A stretch of DNA of 64,000 nt from Steromphala cineraria (GCA_916613615.1 OU744724.1:24848171-24912170), one strand, 5' to 3'; numbered from the stretch's first letter, positions 41,429 through 55,192 are shown. Program-made: numbers and translations. The notes: generated by a model not told the origin, from the sequence alone.

Positions 41429-44400
41429 ATGGCGGGTATTGTGTTTGCTCTGGCGGCATGGCAAGCGGTTTTACTATGTCTACTATTTGCTGTGCTGTAT
41501 GTTGGAAGTTTATATGCATGGACGGCAACTGTAGCCAAAAACAGGTAAATGATGAAAGTTTAAGGTCGATCGAGATTCTCGATTGCAATAAAACAACGAT
41601 ACAATGATCTCCAAACAAAAACTTGAACAAGTCAATATGAACCTGTCAATATTTATCATTTGATTTCTATACAAAGGGAGGTAAGCACTCTATTAGAGGA
41701 TATTTCTGTAATATTTTCAAAAGAAATCAACTGTAATAGTACTTTTATTTACTTATATGCTTAAGGCAAAAGTAAGATTTTTGTCTCTTTAACTCTTGTC
41801 AGTCGTTTTGTATAAATACTACCCCCAAATCATTTCACAACAGTTACCAATTTGATTCCTATTTTGTATGGAGACCATTCATGCTTCCTTGTTTAGAAAT
41901 ACTGGCCTTCAACTTTTAACGAGGGCTGGGGGATGCAAATATAATTTATCATAATATTAAGTTCAATATAATATATTTGGGATATGATATAAAAAAAATT
42001 CATATCCTTTGAAATAGAAATTTCTTCACCAAAGTCTACATAAGTTAATAATTATTTGGTTAAAGGTAGGATTCAATGGAGAAATTATCATATATTAAAC
42101 ATTCTATTTAAAAAGGAATATAAAGTGGACATCTTTGTATACATAAGACGATTAAAAAAAACAAGTGAGGGAAAAAATGATTTGTACATGTATGTTAAAT
42201 GCGACCAAAAATGGCAAACAAGTTCTCTCTCTACAGTCCCCAAACAAGAAAAGCCTTTAAAAAGGTAAGCTTTGGGGCACGCGGTTATGTATCACTATAT
42301 AGAACCAGGAGATTTAGGTTAGGGAGGACGGGGACGGGGACTCTTACTTGAATAAATTGTTCCAATCAGAGACGCATGTTCTTTGCTCTTTGTTTTTATG
42401 GTTATCAGTACACTATGTACATAGTAAAACATCTCATTCGTTCCGCTTTAATTCCACCAAATAATAGATACGTCTCCTATCTCAATTATGATATAAATTT
42501 TTAAACATTAATACGGTAATTCAAATTTATGTTGCTTAAAAGATAGCTGACGGTGAGTTTAATACAAGAGCCAGTGATTAATTAAAAGATAAATTGTTGC
42601 GCTAGTAAACTTTCCGGTATACTTTGTTTTCCAAAACCCGCAAATTTAGTTTAAACCCGACGAATTTCCCATTGACTTTCAGGTTAATTATATGTTGCAA
42701 GAATAATTTTCCTTAATTGAGTGTTGATCGTATCAAAGCCGAAAGTTGCTGATAAATTTAGAAATGATCTCAGTTATAAGTTCATACTTTTCATTATGTT
42801 ATAGGATGACATTTAAGAATATATAAATAATCTCACCCAAGTGTCTCCTGATATCAAATATATCAACACAAGTTGATAAAAGTACCAAATATCCGAGGCT
42901 TGCCAAGGGTGAGATTCTATTTATCATCCAAAACCATTTTTCATCAAATTAGCATGAACATTTACATCTTTGAATACTGCCTTGCCCTAAAACTCCTAAT
43001 CCAGTGATGTCATAGCATTGTGATGTCATCGTGTTAAACAACAGATAACCCCGAGGGGGTACACAATGCAGAAATGAATTCAAAAGGATATGATTAGACA
43101 ACATTGATACTTTGTTCAAAAACATGCGAAAAACAGTCATTTAATGGCTTTGAAAACAAACCTCATATTTTAAGTCGTGAAAACTTCTTTCAGCCAATCA
43201 CAACCTGCCACATCACATCGCCCTTACTGGTCAGGCTATTGCTATTGTTTACAGTAATAAGTCAAGCGCACACTTACTTACTTGGCGTATAATTAATACA
43301 CAAACAAGGAACAGAACTTGACAGTTAGATAGTGAGACGTATAATAAAGATATTTACTAACTTTTGTTGTTTGTTGATTTGTTAAATCGGGTGATAGTTT
43401 AATCATGGCTTTTACTAAGAGATCTGAAGTCAACTCATCATCAAACTGCATGGTATGTCTTGGTTCTTTGTTTCGCAAATGATTAGATGGCCCATTCTAC
43501 TCTAAAGAAAACTTATCAATATAAAAGAAAATGTGGTTTAAACATATTCATCTAAAACAAAGGAACAGGATTGACAAACAAGCAAATAATGCTTATATAA
43601 ATGCCGCTCCCTAGCTAAAAAACGTTATTATAATAATTATAATAGTGACGTAACGTACACATGAACAGATATGTACACATAACATACAATTTTTTTGGAA
43701 AATATAAGACATAGAAACTTAGACTCCTGCTCGTGTTATAGTAAGATGGTATAAACGCAAGGATATTTCAGCACGGCAAAATCTCAATATGTCAAATCAT
43801 GTCAAATCTGAAAATCTCTTAGATATTACGATATAATGGTGTACTGGCTTTAGTAGCCCTACGTTTACATTTTGTATGTGGCCATATAAAATTGAAGGCA
43901 CGTTAAATTTTCAAATAAATAATAAATGAGGTTTGCTTTCTCACACTACGAATAATTGAAAAACAATGAGTGTCGTTGAGGCATCATGTCATTAAATTGT
44001 AGCCGATTATCCTGTTCGCAACCTAATACAATTCGATACATCATGTACTTTTGAGATGGTTCTTTTTTTCAATTCTTAACTTCTAACGCAAAACAACTGT
44101 CTGACATGATAAAATGTATACTTATAAATGTTAATGAACAAGTTTAGTTTACAAATCTTCTATTAGATATCATGTAAACAAAACCTACCTTGCGAAATTA
44201 CTTTAGTCAATGCCAAATACTCCATCTACTATGTCAGTGCTCAATGTGTTAATTTCAAGGCTCATACATTGTAAATGATACATTCTGAAAATTCAATTTT
44301 TGATTGGATCTAGTTTGACCTATTGTTGACCAATGAATGACTAGAGCTTTGACACCTGGGCGTCACAGGGATGGGCAGACAAACTACATCCTCTCTCTAA

Positions 44401-47400
44401 TTCTTGTAACAACATTGTCAAGGAGCGTGTAATAACCCAAGCGCGACTCCCCGTAATTACACAATCAGTTACGATGTGTCATAGCTGTTTAATTACTACT
44501 CTCATGTTTTATTGCCGGACAGCTGAGCTGCTAAAACCTGTTTAATCTGTCTATTTACCACCATTGTCTGTTGTATTTACATTGAATGTGCCAACTTCCG
44601 TTCTGTACATGAAGTCATAAAACACTCCGGGCATGCGCAGTAAAGGTAATATCGTTATTCCTGTTGAAGCCGTTTTGCGACTGTCAAATTGAGCAGCCTG
44701 AAATTCGCGCACTTTCAAGGGCGATATCTTTGTTATTGGAGGACCGATGAAAACGGTTTTTGGTGTTTTTTAAAGCTGACAGTATTTATTGTACAAAAAA
44801 AACAATTAACATAGAAAAATAATGAGGTTTCTTGTTGTTTAATGATGTCATAGCAATGCGACGCCATTGTGTTTATGACGTCATAGCATTGTGACCCCAA
44901 AGCAATAAGCTTGATTACTGAGAAGCGATGTACCTCTCTGTTTACAGGGATCACATTGACACTATCAAGCGGAGATTCATCAGTGTGGGGATCATATCGG
45001 TCGTCGTTCCTCCCCTCCTCTGGATGTTCGGGGAATATAAAGATTCTGACCAGGTCAGTTGCTATGAATCATATAAACTGTGCAGTTCCCTTTGTTATTC
45101 TTTTGTTGTTCAAGTTGTCTTATATTCATTAAAGTTAAGAATGAATATCCAAATATTTTATTTTGAAAAAGAAATTTACAGATAATGTGTATTAGGTATA
45201 ATCAGTCTTAACTGTTTAATAATTATAGATCTGTTTGATAGTCAAACATATTTAATAATGAAGTTTACAAAGGAAAACTGAATAATAGTTATGCTTATAA
45301 TAACTCTCTTTTTTTGTTGTAGTTACATGTAATTTCAGAAATTCATTTTGTGCTCTTGGCACCAAGCAGTTTAAGCAATGCTCTATCCTTATGTTATGTC
45401 AGGCTGGGAAACACCACCCTCCATCTTTTAATGGTGTGACAAAGCGTGACCTTGGGTTATGTTGTAAATGATGCTCATCAGAATATTGTCATGCATGTCT
45501 CATATTGTGACCACTTTGTATGTTTCAGGCTCATGGGTTGTTGTCGTGGCTGGGTATCAGGTTCTGGGGTTTCCTGCCTGCCCTCACTCTGCCTCTCCTT
45601 CTCACCATGGTGCGTACCCTGACATAGATCTGACATCTATTTAGTGACTAGGAACACCTGTGAAATTCCTCACTGAGTTTGGATAAGATATTTACCATAT
45701 TTAAAGCATTTTGGTGTCAATGATATAAGATGAGCACTTTCACATGGGTTTTAGATCAAAACATTAAATATTACCCTTGCAAACTTTTCAGTGCTGGTCA
45801 GTGAACACCAACTCATTCACTTGAAGTAAGAACATTGAAAATATGAATCTTTATTGTGGAGAATGATCTTTGATGAATGGGAAGCTATTCAGACTTCAAG
45901 CCTCTGTTCTCCATGTTACAGGTGCTGTTTATGGGACCTCTATCACTGCACTACATGGATGGAGTGTTCAGACTCTACCTGGGTAAGGTTTCTTTCATCC
46001 TGCTTCTTCAGAGTACAGTAGAACACGGATATAGCGAACACTCGGATATAGCGAACAAATTTTCAAGTCCCGTCCCTATAAAATATCATTAAAATTATAT
46101 GCGTATAGCGAACACCGGATATAGCAAACTAAATTCTTTGGTCCCTTGGAGTTCGTTATATCCGAGTTCTACTGTATTTGTAGCGATAAAGTCCTACAAA
46201 TGTTCCAATCTGGAACTTTGCACAAACCTATAGTTGTCATTATCCAACACAGATTTCTTGCCCTTGGTTAACTATATATTATTTTCTATTTCAGAACCGC
46301 GATACTGGACGACCAGTCTCAAGAACTGGATTTGGATCAGGAATCACATTGTGGTGTGTAGATACTTGAATAGTAACAAGAGCTTCTCTTGTCAGTTGGT
46401 AATAATAAAAAGTTGTCTGTGAAGCAGTCACATCTTTTCCACAGGTCAGCTGCTTGTTTTTAAGAGCAATGACATGCTAGCCTATTTTTTTATTGATGAG
46501 ATAATATCATTTCAATATTGTCACTTTACTCACTGAAATCTCTTTTGGAACCAGTAGACAAAAACATGTTTAATTCAGTATTCATGATGAACTTTTGTTT
46601 TGTTTTCTTGTCTTTCAGGCTCCATTTTCTGAAGAGTTTATCTTCCGAGCGTGCATGCTGCCCATTCTGGTGCCAGCGTTCGGACCAACAACCAGCATGT
46701 ACTTGTGTCCTCTTTTCTTCGGAGTTGGTGAGCATTTGAGCAACATTTTCACCCAAAGCTAATGTGAAAGAAAAAAGGATTTTTTTTCTGAATGTTTACT
46801 CTCAGGTTTTCTTGTGGTCAAAGATAGCCAGGGTCTAAATGTTCCTGTTTGAAGCTCTGTATTTTGTTAGCTCTGTAATATCCATTCAGAATGTTTTCTT
46901 ATTCATTCTCATTGTTGTTTCTAGAGGGGTTCTTGGGAAATTGCCCACCCTTGGTTTGGGCTGCTTTGAGAAATGTGATATTTTATTGCATTGAGGGGTC
47001 TCACTAGCTCTGTTAAGACTCGAATGATATTCAGGAACATAACTGATTCTTTAAATATCATAAAAGATAACAATACTAGAAAGAATTCATGTTTTTGAGG
47101 ATATCCCTCCTATTGCAGCACATTTCCACCACATGATAGAGAAAGTTATTCAAGGTCAACAAGAAGTGAAGGAAGCCTTTAAACAATCAGGTACAGAATG
47201 TCTTCCTCCTCTCTAAAACAATAGTATTGGAAGTACTTACACTTTGCCTTTTTAGCTCATCTGGCCTGTAAGGCCCGATGGGCTTATGGCATGGCATGGT
47301 GTCCGTCGTCCGTCCGTCCGTCCATCCGTCCATCCGTCCGTAAACTTTGAGGAATTTCGACTTCTTCTCCAGAACCAAAAGGCCTAGAAAGCTGAAACTT

Positions 47401-49000
47401 TGTGTACAGACTCCTTGGCTAGTGAGGATTATAAATTGTAGCTTTGGTGGTCCTGTGACCCCTAATAAGGGCCACAGGGGCCACGCCCTAAAAACCTATT
47501 TTCATCTTCTTCTCCAGAACCATGAGGCCTAGAAAGCTGAAACTTTGTGTACAGACTCCTTGACTAGTGAGGATTATAAATTGTAGCTTTGGTGGCCCTG
47601 TGACCCCTAATAAGGGCCACAGGGGCCACACCCTAAAAACCTATTTTCGTCTTCTTCTCCAGAACCATGAGGCCTAGAAAGCTGAAACTTTGTGTACAGA
47701 CTCCTTGGCTAGTGAGGATTATAAATTGTAGCTTTGGTGGCCCTGTGACCCCTAATAAGGGCCACAGGGGCCACGCCCTAAAAACCTATTTTCATCTTCT
47801 TCTCCAGAAGCATAAGGCCTAGAAAGCTGAAACTTTGTGTACAGACTCCTTGACTAGTGAGGATTATAAATTGTAGCTTTGGCGGCCTTGTGACCCCTAA
47901 TAAGGGCCACGCCCTAAAAACCTATTTTCATCTTCTTCTCCAGAACCATGAGGCCTAGAAAGCTGAAACTTTGTGTACAGACTCCTTGATTATTGAGGAT
48001 TATGAATTGTAGGTTTGGTGACCCTGTTGCTCCAATGAAGTATAAGGCCAGCCTTGAAAACTGTAACTTGTCGCCTATTATACTTTATTTTATGATTGGT
48101 GACCCTTTGGCCTCTACAAAGGGGGAATCACATTTGCCACACTCAACAGCATATATTGTAATTGACGACGAAGCCTGATGAGCTACAGAGCCAATGGCTC
48201 TATTTTTTATAGATCCCATTCTCTTTCAAGAATCAAAGTATTCAAATAATCTCGGAAAATATAGATAGCAAGTTCATTGTGATGTAATTATTTTTATTGA
48301 TTTATTGACAAATAAGATATTGTTTCTTGTCCATGTCATATAAGAAACTTCAGATTTGATATACAAATATTCATAGAATTAATAGACAAAAACTTATATC
48401 ACATAAATATACCGGTACAAACATGGTGAAATACCTCATCCCTTGTTTCCTCTCCAGTGTTCCAGCTATTCTACACGACAATCTTCGGTGCTTATTCCGC
48501 TTTTCTCTTCCTTAGAACAGGTGAGTTATCTTTGTGTAATGGACAAGCTAAATTTCAGATCAAAGTATGGGTTATTCTTGAAATAAAAGTATGTCTGCGG
48601 TCTTGTATCTTGTATTCACAATGTGATTTAAAAAATGTAATGAAAAAAATAATATTCCCATTTGGTGTTTTATAAAAAAAATATTTTTTTTATGTCAACT
48701 ACCTCTTATGATAAATCTTTTATGAACTTAAATGACTAATCAATGATGGCTAATTAATAAAATACTTAAACTTTATCACGAAACATGTCATCAATTACAG
48801 GTCACCTGATAGCTCCGGTTATTGCCCATGCTTTCTGCAACCACATGGGGTTCCCCGCGTTCAGCGAGGTGATGGGCTACCCCCGCTCTACCTGCGTAAA
48901 ACTCGTCAGCTTCTTCGTGGGCGGGATGTTCTTGTGGCTTCTGTTACTCTACCCTCTCACCTCCGCCTCACTCTTTGCTAATGACGTCTACGTGGCTTGA
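41429..49000 (+). CDS. RCE1: CAAX prenyl protease 2 (RCE1), 9 exons, 288 aa
   Basis: ER membrane protease that removes the -AAX tripeptide from prenylated CAAX proteins such as Ras and Rho, before ICMT methylation. Exons: 41429-41544, 44948-45053, 45529-45609, 45922-45982, 46295-46353, 46619-46727, 47119-47190, 48458-48520 and 48801-49000. All phases fit; the sum is 867 bases. The ATG at 41429 starts a first membrane helix leading into YVGSLYAW. Family signatures are DHIDTIKRRF, the EE pair in FSEEFIFRACMLP (Glu146, Glu147), AHFHH (His179), and AHAFCNHMGFPA (His232, Asn236). The 33-residue Glu-His and 4-residue His-Asn spacings match the human catalytic set. The product is multi-pass, slightly shorter than the human protein, and apparently intact. 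Introns 1, 4 and 7 hold repeats. Confidence 0.95.
42242..42828 (-). repeat. interspersed repeat family A, copy 3 (inverted)
   Basis: Reverse-complement match to 2816-3345 and 4558-5390, lying in RCE1 intron 1. It keeps blocks shared with copy 1 (GGGAAATTCGTCGGG, CCCGCAAATTTAG) and the upstream block shared with copy 2 (TTCTTAAATGTCATCCTATA). It also keeps the unoccupied MITE site (CAATTAAGGAAA on the minus strand). Confidence 0.75.
46016..46174. mobile_element. 159-base TA-flanked MITE in RCE1 intron 4
   Basis: One end is CAGTAGAACACGGATATAG; the other, read inward, is CAGTAGAACTCGGATATAA. The two agree at about 22 of 24 positions, and TA lies on both sides (46014-46015, 46175-46176). The interior carries further TATAGCGAACA motifs. 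The CAGTA ends and TA duplication fit the pogo/Tigger or another Tc1-mariner group. No transposase. Confidence 0.85.
47249..48207 (+). repeat. TAGCTCATCTGGCC repeat with internal 145-base tandem units, copy 1
   Basis: Lies in RCE1 intron 7. It opens with TTTTTAGCTCATCTGGCC and a GTCCGTCC tract, followed by five units of about 145 bases (GGCCTAGAAAGCTGAAACTT at 47381, 47526, 47671, 47816 and 47952). The tail is GAAGCCTGATGAGCTACAGA, then GCCAATGGCTCTATTTTTT. Read inward, the tail shows TAGCTCATCAGGC, so the ends are short inverted repeats. No transposase. A common style of mollusc interspersed repeat. Confidence 0.85.
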
Positions 49001-49700
49001 ATGTTGAGGAATCATGATTAAATGTTATGCCCTCATCGCTGTACACTTACGATGTCTACATGACCCGAATAGTGTTCTAGATTTCTATGGTATGAGGGAG
49101 ATTTAAGGATAGAGTAAATGTCACCTCTTCATCATTTCACACTAACGATGTCTACGTGGCCTGATTAAATATCCTGTGTATTGAGATTTCAATACTGAGG
49201 GAACTTCAAGGGTAGAATAAATGTCACCTCTTCATCTGTTAGACTAACATCGTCTACATGGCCTGAATGTGGAGGAGACACCTCATATTGTGTGAATATC
49301 TAGCATGAATCTGGTACAACTTGTCAATAATCCACTGGGACATTATTTTATTGTCCATCTATGCTTACAATGTCGATGTTGCCACATATATGAACATATG
49401 AACTCCTGTTTTCTGAATTAAGCATGAATGTGGTCCGAATTTACAAAATCAGTTTTGAACCTTCTTTCCTATCACTGAAGATATCTATGATGAGGATATT
49501 CAAGGATAGTCACCTGTGTCAATCTAATCTAACGACATCTTCATTACCTGAATCTCGTCTGATGGCGGGTCTAAAATAACCAAAAACTACATCTATAGTA
49601 TTGTCCTCAAAGATTTCCATGACGAGGGAAAAGATAAGATCATGTTTTTTGCATCTATTTACACCAATGATGTCTATTTTGATTATCTGGTCATCTGTAT
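48977..49700 (+). repeat. tandem array copied from the RCE1 C-terminal codons and stop
   Basis: The 3' flank of RCE1 repeats the end of the gene in decayed form. The real sequence is GCTAATGACGTCTACGTGGC then TTGA at 48981. Copies are near 49042 (TTACGATGTCTACATGACCC), 49141 (CTAACGATGTCTACGTGGCC), 49243 (CTAACATCGTCTACATGGCC), 49364, 49528 and 49661. Spacing varies from 65 to about 165 bases. Neighbouring text (AATAAATGTCACCTCTTCAT) also recurs, so the unit is mostly non-coding. Confidence 0.75.
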
Positions 49701-52158
49701 TATGAATATCAACTATGAATCTGGTCTGACTTTACAGTAATCCTTATTGCATTTTCACCAAAGACTCATGAATTCGAGGATATATTCAATTCGAATGGAT
49801 GATGCTGAGGTTCCATATTTAACCTTCAAGATGGTGGTAGCAAGAGAGGACATCATGTACGCCAAGTAGATGATGATGTTACCTGTTAACGATAATTGGT
49901 GTTAACGATGAAAATGTGTTTATGATTATTCTGAAAGAAGGAGATTGATTCATGATTGATTAAGCGTTTGAATCTGAGTTGTCTGGAGAATATTGAGAGA
50001 GTATATATTTGTTGTAGCTATACACTGCGTGTGAATGTGATTTGAATGTAATGATGGCGTTTTGATAAAAATCTATATTATAAACACTTATGTGATATCT
50101 TTGATGTCAAACTTTAATACTTCAAAACTGACTAAATGTAAAGCATTAATTTACCTCAAATGTTGATTAATTAATATGAATGAGTAGTAATTTTGGTGAT
50201 TTCCAAATAATTGAATGTCAAGCCGGTGAGTGTGGTCTTTATGTCCAGTATCAAGAACTAATATTTACCTATTCTCTCAACAAGATAACCAATGGTAATT
50301 CCATGAATGATAGTGCATATCAGTTGCTGTAAGAAATATGTTCAAGTTGCCAGAATGAGAGCATATCTTTGTCAATTTAAAAGTCTTGAAATATTTTCGA
50401 CTGATCTGTAAAATGAGATATTTTAATGAGGGATATCCAATTAGATGACAAGCTTTTGATTGTCTGAAAGAATGGAGCTTTATTTTGTAAGTTATTGCAT
50501 AATAATTTACGAAATAGGAGGGTGTTTGTGTAACCTTTGTGCAATAAGAGTTGATAGATATGTAGAAAACCATGGCCGATAAGCTGCCAAATGTCTCAAA
50601 TATGACCTTTGTGCCTTATTTTTATTACTTCATATCAACTTATATTTCATTTGTGTCATGTGTGGTTAGAAGAATACTAGTTAAAGTGATTAATTGTGAT
50701 TGAAAGAATTATTTTAAAGAATGGTCAAGAAAAATATAATTTGTCTCTGAATAACCATGTGAAATATTAGCAACATAGTTGGCTTTTAGGCATTTCTTTT
50801 GTCTCTATATATAGTTTTCCATCCCAAATGTTACTGTATATGCTGAAATATCACCTTTTTGTTTAAATTAAAACTACCATACAAGATATTTACCTCAATG
50901 AAGATATTCCCCAACAATGCATTTATCACTTTTCAGCAGTATTAACATGTTGCACATTCCAGTTGTTTGGCGATACCATGTAAATTTTTTGGAATGGGCA
51001 TTTTCAAGATTCAGAGTATTTCATGTAAGGAACATATTTATAACGTTTGCATCCATTATAAATGTTTGCCAAAAAACCTCGTCCTAGCTAGATTGCCAGG
51101 GCAAATATCAGCACCTGTGGTTTGATAAGGGTTAATGTTTGAGGTATGAATCTGATGGGTGTGCATGGTTGTATGCTAGAGGTTTGTGTGTTGAAAATGT
51201 GTTAAGTAAAAGATGTATGATATTATCAATTTGAAAGACATACTTCAAATATATGGTTCTGTAAATAAATTTGTTTCACAATGTACACTGTATTACAATC
51301 ATTTTCAGATATGAAGTGTCTTGTCGGTAGCATAGATATGTCCATCTGTCAATAAGTTATTGTTGTTAAAATGCGTATATATTTTAAGGCATAATGGTTA
51401 ATTGAATTTGACAATGATTTTTACAGTAGTTATCAATCATTAGACTGATCAGATTAATATGCATTACCATTAAAACAATCCTACATCAGTCTATATGTAT
51501 ACCCAAAGCTCCTACAATACACTGATTCTATTTGTACGACTCTTTTCATATTTAAGAAGTTTGGTCATCTTTCTGGCTTGTAAGTGATGAATCAAGAACT
51601 ATTTGACAGTAAATATTACAGCCCTTTGTTTGCTTTGTACAAATTTCTATAAATTTTGTAATGCTCGTTTTTTTGCATGCTTTTATAGATAACCATATTT
51701 TTATATTGTTTGTTTTCATTTCTAGTCAATACTTTTAGATGATGGATATTGTATTGAAAGAAATTTTCTCTAGATATTTTTCATCTTTTCTTCATTAAGA
51801 AGCAGTTGGTGAAAATTTGCTTTATTTCATATCTTATGCAATCTTGTCCTTATTTGTTCCTGGTCATTTTGAGACAACATTTCTTTGCAAGGAAAACATT
51901 GGTTAATTAGAAAAGGTTTATTTTTCATACATGACCTGAAATGTTAATTGACAATAGATTCTTGTTGGTAGATATTCTCACAGGAATATTAAGAACGAAC
52001 AGTATTCTCTTGTCATCAGTACTTTATTCTCTTGTTTGCTGTCTTTTATATGATGTAATAAAATATTGTTACACTGATGTTGCGTCAGCTTCTTTCTTTT
52101 GTAGTGAAAAGGATCCTAAATTTATAATAGGTTCTTACCTAGAAACAATAAACATCTA
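49701..52158. other. 3' flank of RCE1, no gene seen
   Basis: AT-rich sequence. The RCE1 3' UTR probably extends some way into it, and several AATAAA signals occur (for example near 49217 and 51264). No other gene recognised. Confidence 0.4.
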
Positions 52159-52898
52159 CTTTTTAGCTCATCTGGCCTGTAAGGCCCGATGGGCTTATGG
52201 CATGGCATGGTGTCCGGCGTCCGTCTGTGCGTCCATCCATCCGTCCGTCCGTAAACTTTGTGGAATTTCATCTTCTTCTCCAGAAGCATAAGGCCTAGAA
52301 AGCTGAAACTTTGTGTACAGACCCCTTGACTAGTGAGGATAAAAAATTGTAGCTTTGGTGGCCCTGTGACCCCTAATAAGGGCCACAGGGGCCACACCCT
52401 AAGAACCTACTTACATCTTCTTCTCCAGGAGCATAAGGCCTAGAAAACTGAAACTTTGTGTACAGACTCCTTGGCAAGTGAGGATTATAAATTGTAGCGT
52501 TGGTGGCCCTGTGACCCTTATTAAGGGCCAGAGGGACCACGCTCTTAAACTCTATTTTCATCTCCTTCTTCAGAAGTAATAGGCCCAGAAAGCTGAAACC
52601 TTGTGAATATACTCTTTGACTAGTGAGGATTATGATGTATAGCTTTTGTGGCCCTGTGGCCCCTAAAAAGGACCTCAGGGGCCACACCCTTTAACCTAAT
52701 TTCATCTTTTTTCTCAAGAAGCATAAGGCCTAGAAAGCTGAAACTATGTGTGCAAACTCCTAAGTTAGATATGGAGGAATCCAAATTGTACATTTGGTGA
52801 CCCTGTGGTCCAAAGTAAGGGAGGAACCACATTTGCCACACCCTGAATCAAAATTGATATGAAGCCTGATGAGCTACAGAGCCACTGGCTCTATTTTT
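52159..52898 (+). repeat. TAGCTCATCTGGCC repeat with internal tandem units, copy 2
   Basis: Same head (TTTTTAGCTCATCTGGCC), same tail (GAAGCCTGATGAGCTACAGA) and same orientation as 47249-48207, but with four more diverged units of about 145 bases (near 52292, 52437, 52582 and 52728). Confidence 0.85.
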
Positions 52899-53532
52899 GG
52901 ATGTTTGTCGTTATTTGAATTAAAAATATTCCATTGGTCAAAATCATGTTCATATTACAGAAACCCTTCTTGTTGCAATGACGTTGTTTTGCTTTATACT
53001 AAAATAAGAAGTGTGGTGATTTAGATTCAAAACATCCTCAAATCATAGTAACTTAAGATCACCTTAGTGCTTTGTGAACGAGGCCTGAATGTTTCTTGGC
53101 ACATTCCCAGTGTTTATTGGTCTGATACTGTATGTGAAGACAACTATTCGTTCATTCATACATTGTATATGAAATTTTTACTGTTTGTGACCTGTTTTGA
53201 AAGAGTTGACGTTACTGTTTTGCAGAAAGTCTAGGGAAAACGATCACGATATTGACAGTTCTTGTTCTTGGCACAGTGAGATGACAGACTGTTTCGGATC
53301 TTATTATTTACTTCTGGTTGGCTGGTTGAACCAGGTGTACAGATATGTTGAGCTGTCCTTTTAGGTCTACAGTAACTACACGAGTTTTATATTGAGTTTA
53401 ATATGTTCATTCTGCAGACTTGGTCAATAGGCTTTGAATTAGGAGAATACTGAACAAAAAGAATACTGAACCCTTCGACATGCCATATAGGGAAAGTTTG
53501 TATCCAGATAGAGATGCACGGCCACTACATAA

Positions 53533-53965
53533 TTATGGAACGACGTCATTATTGATTAGGTCAAAGGTCGCCAGTCTTATAGAGTGTGGGAGATGAAGTG
53601 ATGTCTTTGATACATTCTGGTGTATATAATTATGGATCTCAACTTTCCTTAACTGTTTCCTTGAGAGATCAGTCTTGAGCACTCTTGTTTGCAATAGACA
53701 GCAAGATTGTCTCCGGATGATTTGCTTTCTTGTCATGAAAACAAAGTCGACTGTTTCTGTTGCAGTGTACAGCACCATATTTCTTTATCTTTGGGCGTTT
53801 AAGAAAGAACCAACTTTCATCCGACCAATGGATGTCATTGATGTCAATTTTGATGTACGTAGAGTCAACAACAGATCCATAGGAACATCCCTGAAGTGCC
53901 ATAATGATTGGGTCTGAGATATTTGTAAAGATTTTTCTTTCCTCTTTCTTAAAAATACCTCGCAT
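53533..53965 (-). pseudogene. possible decayed Tc1/mariner-type transposase fragment
   Basis: A short minus-strand frame contains INDIHWSDESWFFLKRPK, which resembles the W/F-S-D-E-S-x-F block around the second catalytic Asp of Tc1-like transposases. Upstream and downstream matches seem to continue in other frames, as in a frameshifted relic, but I see no first Asp or C-terminal SPDLNPIE-type motif. Weak call. Confidence 0.25.
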
Positions 53966-54614
53966 CCGACTGAAAAGTGCTTCTTAAGGTGCATATCGAA
54001 TCCTTTGAGTGCGTGTGCATTTAATGTTTTTTATCTCCTTGGATACAATTTGTACACTGACATTACGTTCAAGGACAGAAAACTGTACACCATTAACACA
54101 TTACAATACACAGCAAGTATAAGAATTATCACAAAACGCTTCAGATGTCGCTTAAATAATGGTTGTGCGTATACTTATGTCTACACTCAGACCTTTTTGT
54201 ATCTATCCTGTAGACAGACTCCGACTCGGACTCAAAATTGTTTTTTTCCGTAGATGATGACCTATGAGACCTAAAGTACATTTACATGAATACAGTTTGG
54301 TCGTTGGATTGTAACAAGGGCGCAAGATATTCACATCGAACATTAAAAATGTAAGTTATTAGTTATATAAAGTGATAAATATCTATAATAGTAGACTTTT
54401 GACTTGGTTGTAATTGAATAAACGTTTGATTGTTTAATTGGCAAACTGTTACAAACTGTCTTGTTTTTTTCTTAATAACCTTCCAGGAGGTTATACATTG
54501 GGAAGTCAGGGAATTACATTCATGTGTATGTCCTACTCAGAGGTTGGACGGTTTTTATATTCAAATGTATAAATAAACATAAAATTCTTTTGACAACATG
54601 ACCAAAGTTGCATG

Positions 54615-54687
54615 CTTCCAAGGTGGATTGGAACCCCACAACCATCTGAACCATAAGCAAACACTCTTACCACTAGTCTAACGGACT
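54615..54687 (-). mobile_element. tRNA-related SINE head or tRNA pseudogene
   Basis: On the minus strand, a box A-like TAGACTAGTGG (54680-54670) and a box B-like GGTTCCAATCC (54635-54625) sit at tRNA-like spacing. The anticodon stem does not pair well, and box B has C for the usual G, so it is not a working tRNA. A pol III-derived SINE, with its body toward 54500, is the likeliest reading. Confidence 0.6.
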
Positions 54688-55192
54688 AGACAGAAGTGTC
54701 GGCTATGTAAATCAATCTATTTGAGGTTCACATTTCAGTTCGGTCCTAAAGCAATTTGATATCCAATTGCACAAATGCATACAAACATTCATAATTGGTA
54801 TCAATAGTGTTAGACCATTTAACTTGTAATAAATTTAAAGGATCCAAATACGGAATCAACCATGTGACTTGTCCAATGTCATTTGTAAAACCTTACGCCT
54901 GGAAGAATGCTTTGCACGTGCATTTTGTGCTAAGTCAATTTCAAAGAGTCGGTTGAACACACTGCTTGTTTTGAAGGAAACTCCTCTTAAGCGCATTTTA
55001 TTCAGAATTAGAACGAAATGAAGTAATTTAATGACAATAATGATTGTTAAGGCAAATTCGACAAACATAAATCCTTGATTTTTGTTGGGTTTTTTTCCTC
55101 ATGTGATTTGAATATGACTACTACTACTTTAATATGGACAAATGGCTGTGGGATGTAAACTAATGATGATAACGGTTTCTAAGTAAGTTAAA

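Noticed and set aside
41368..41607. 79-codon frame over the first RCE1 exon
   Set aside because: Different frame from the RCE1 protein; the ATG at 41429 gives the conserved YVGSLYAW and the correct splice phase.
54615..54687. Functional tRNA gene
   Set aside because: Box A and box B are present, but the anticodon stem does not pair and box B is off consensus, so a SINE head or pseudogene is more likely.
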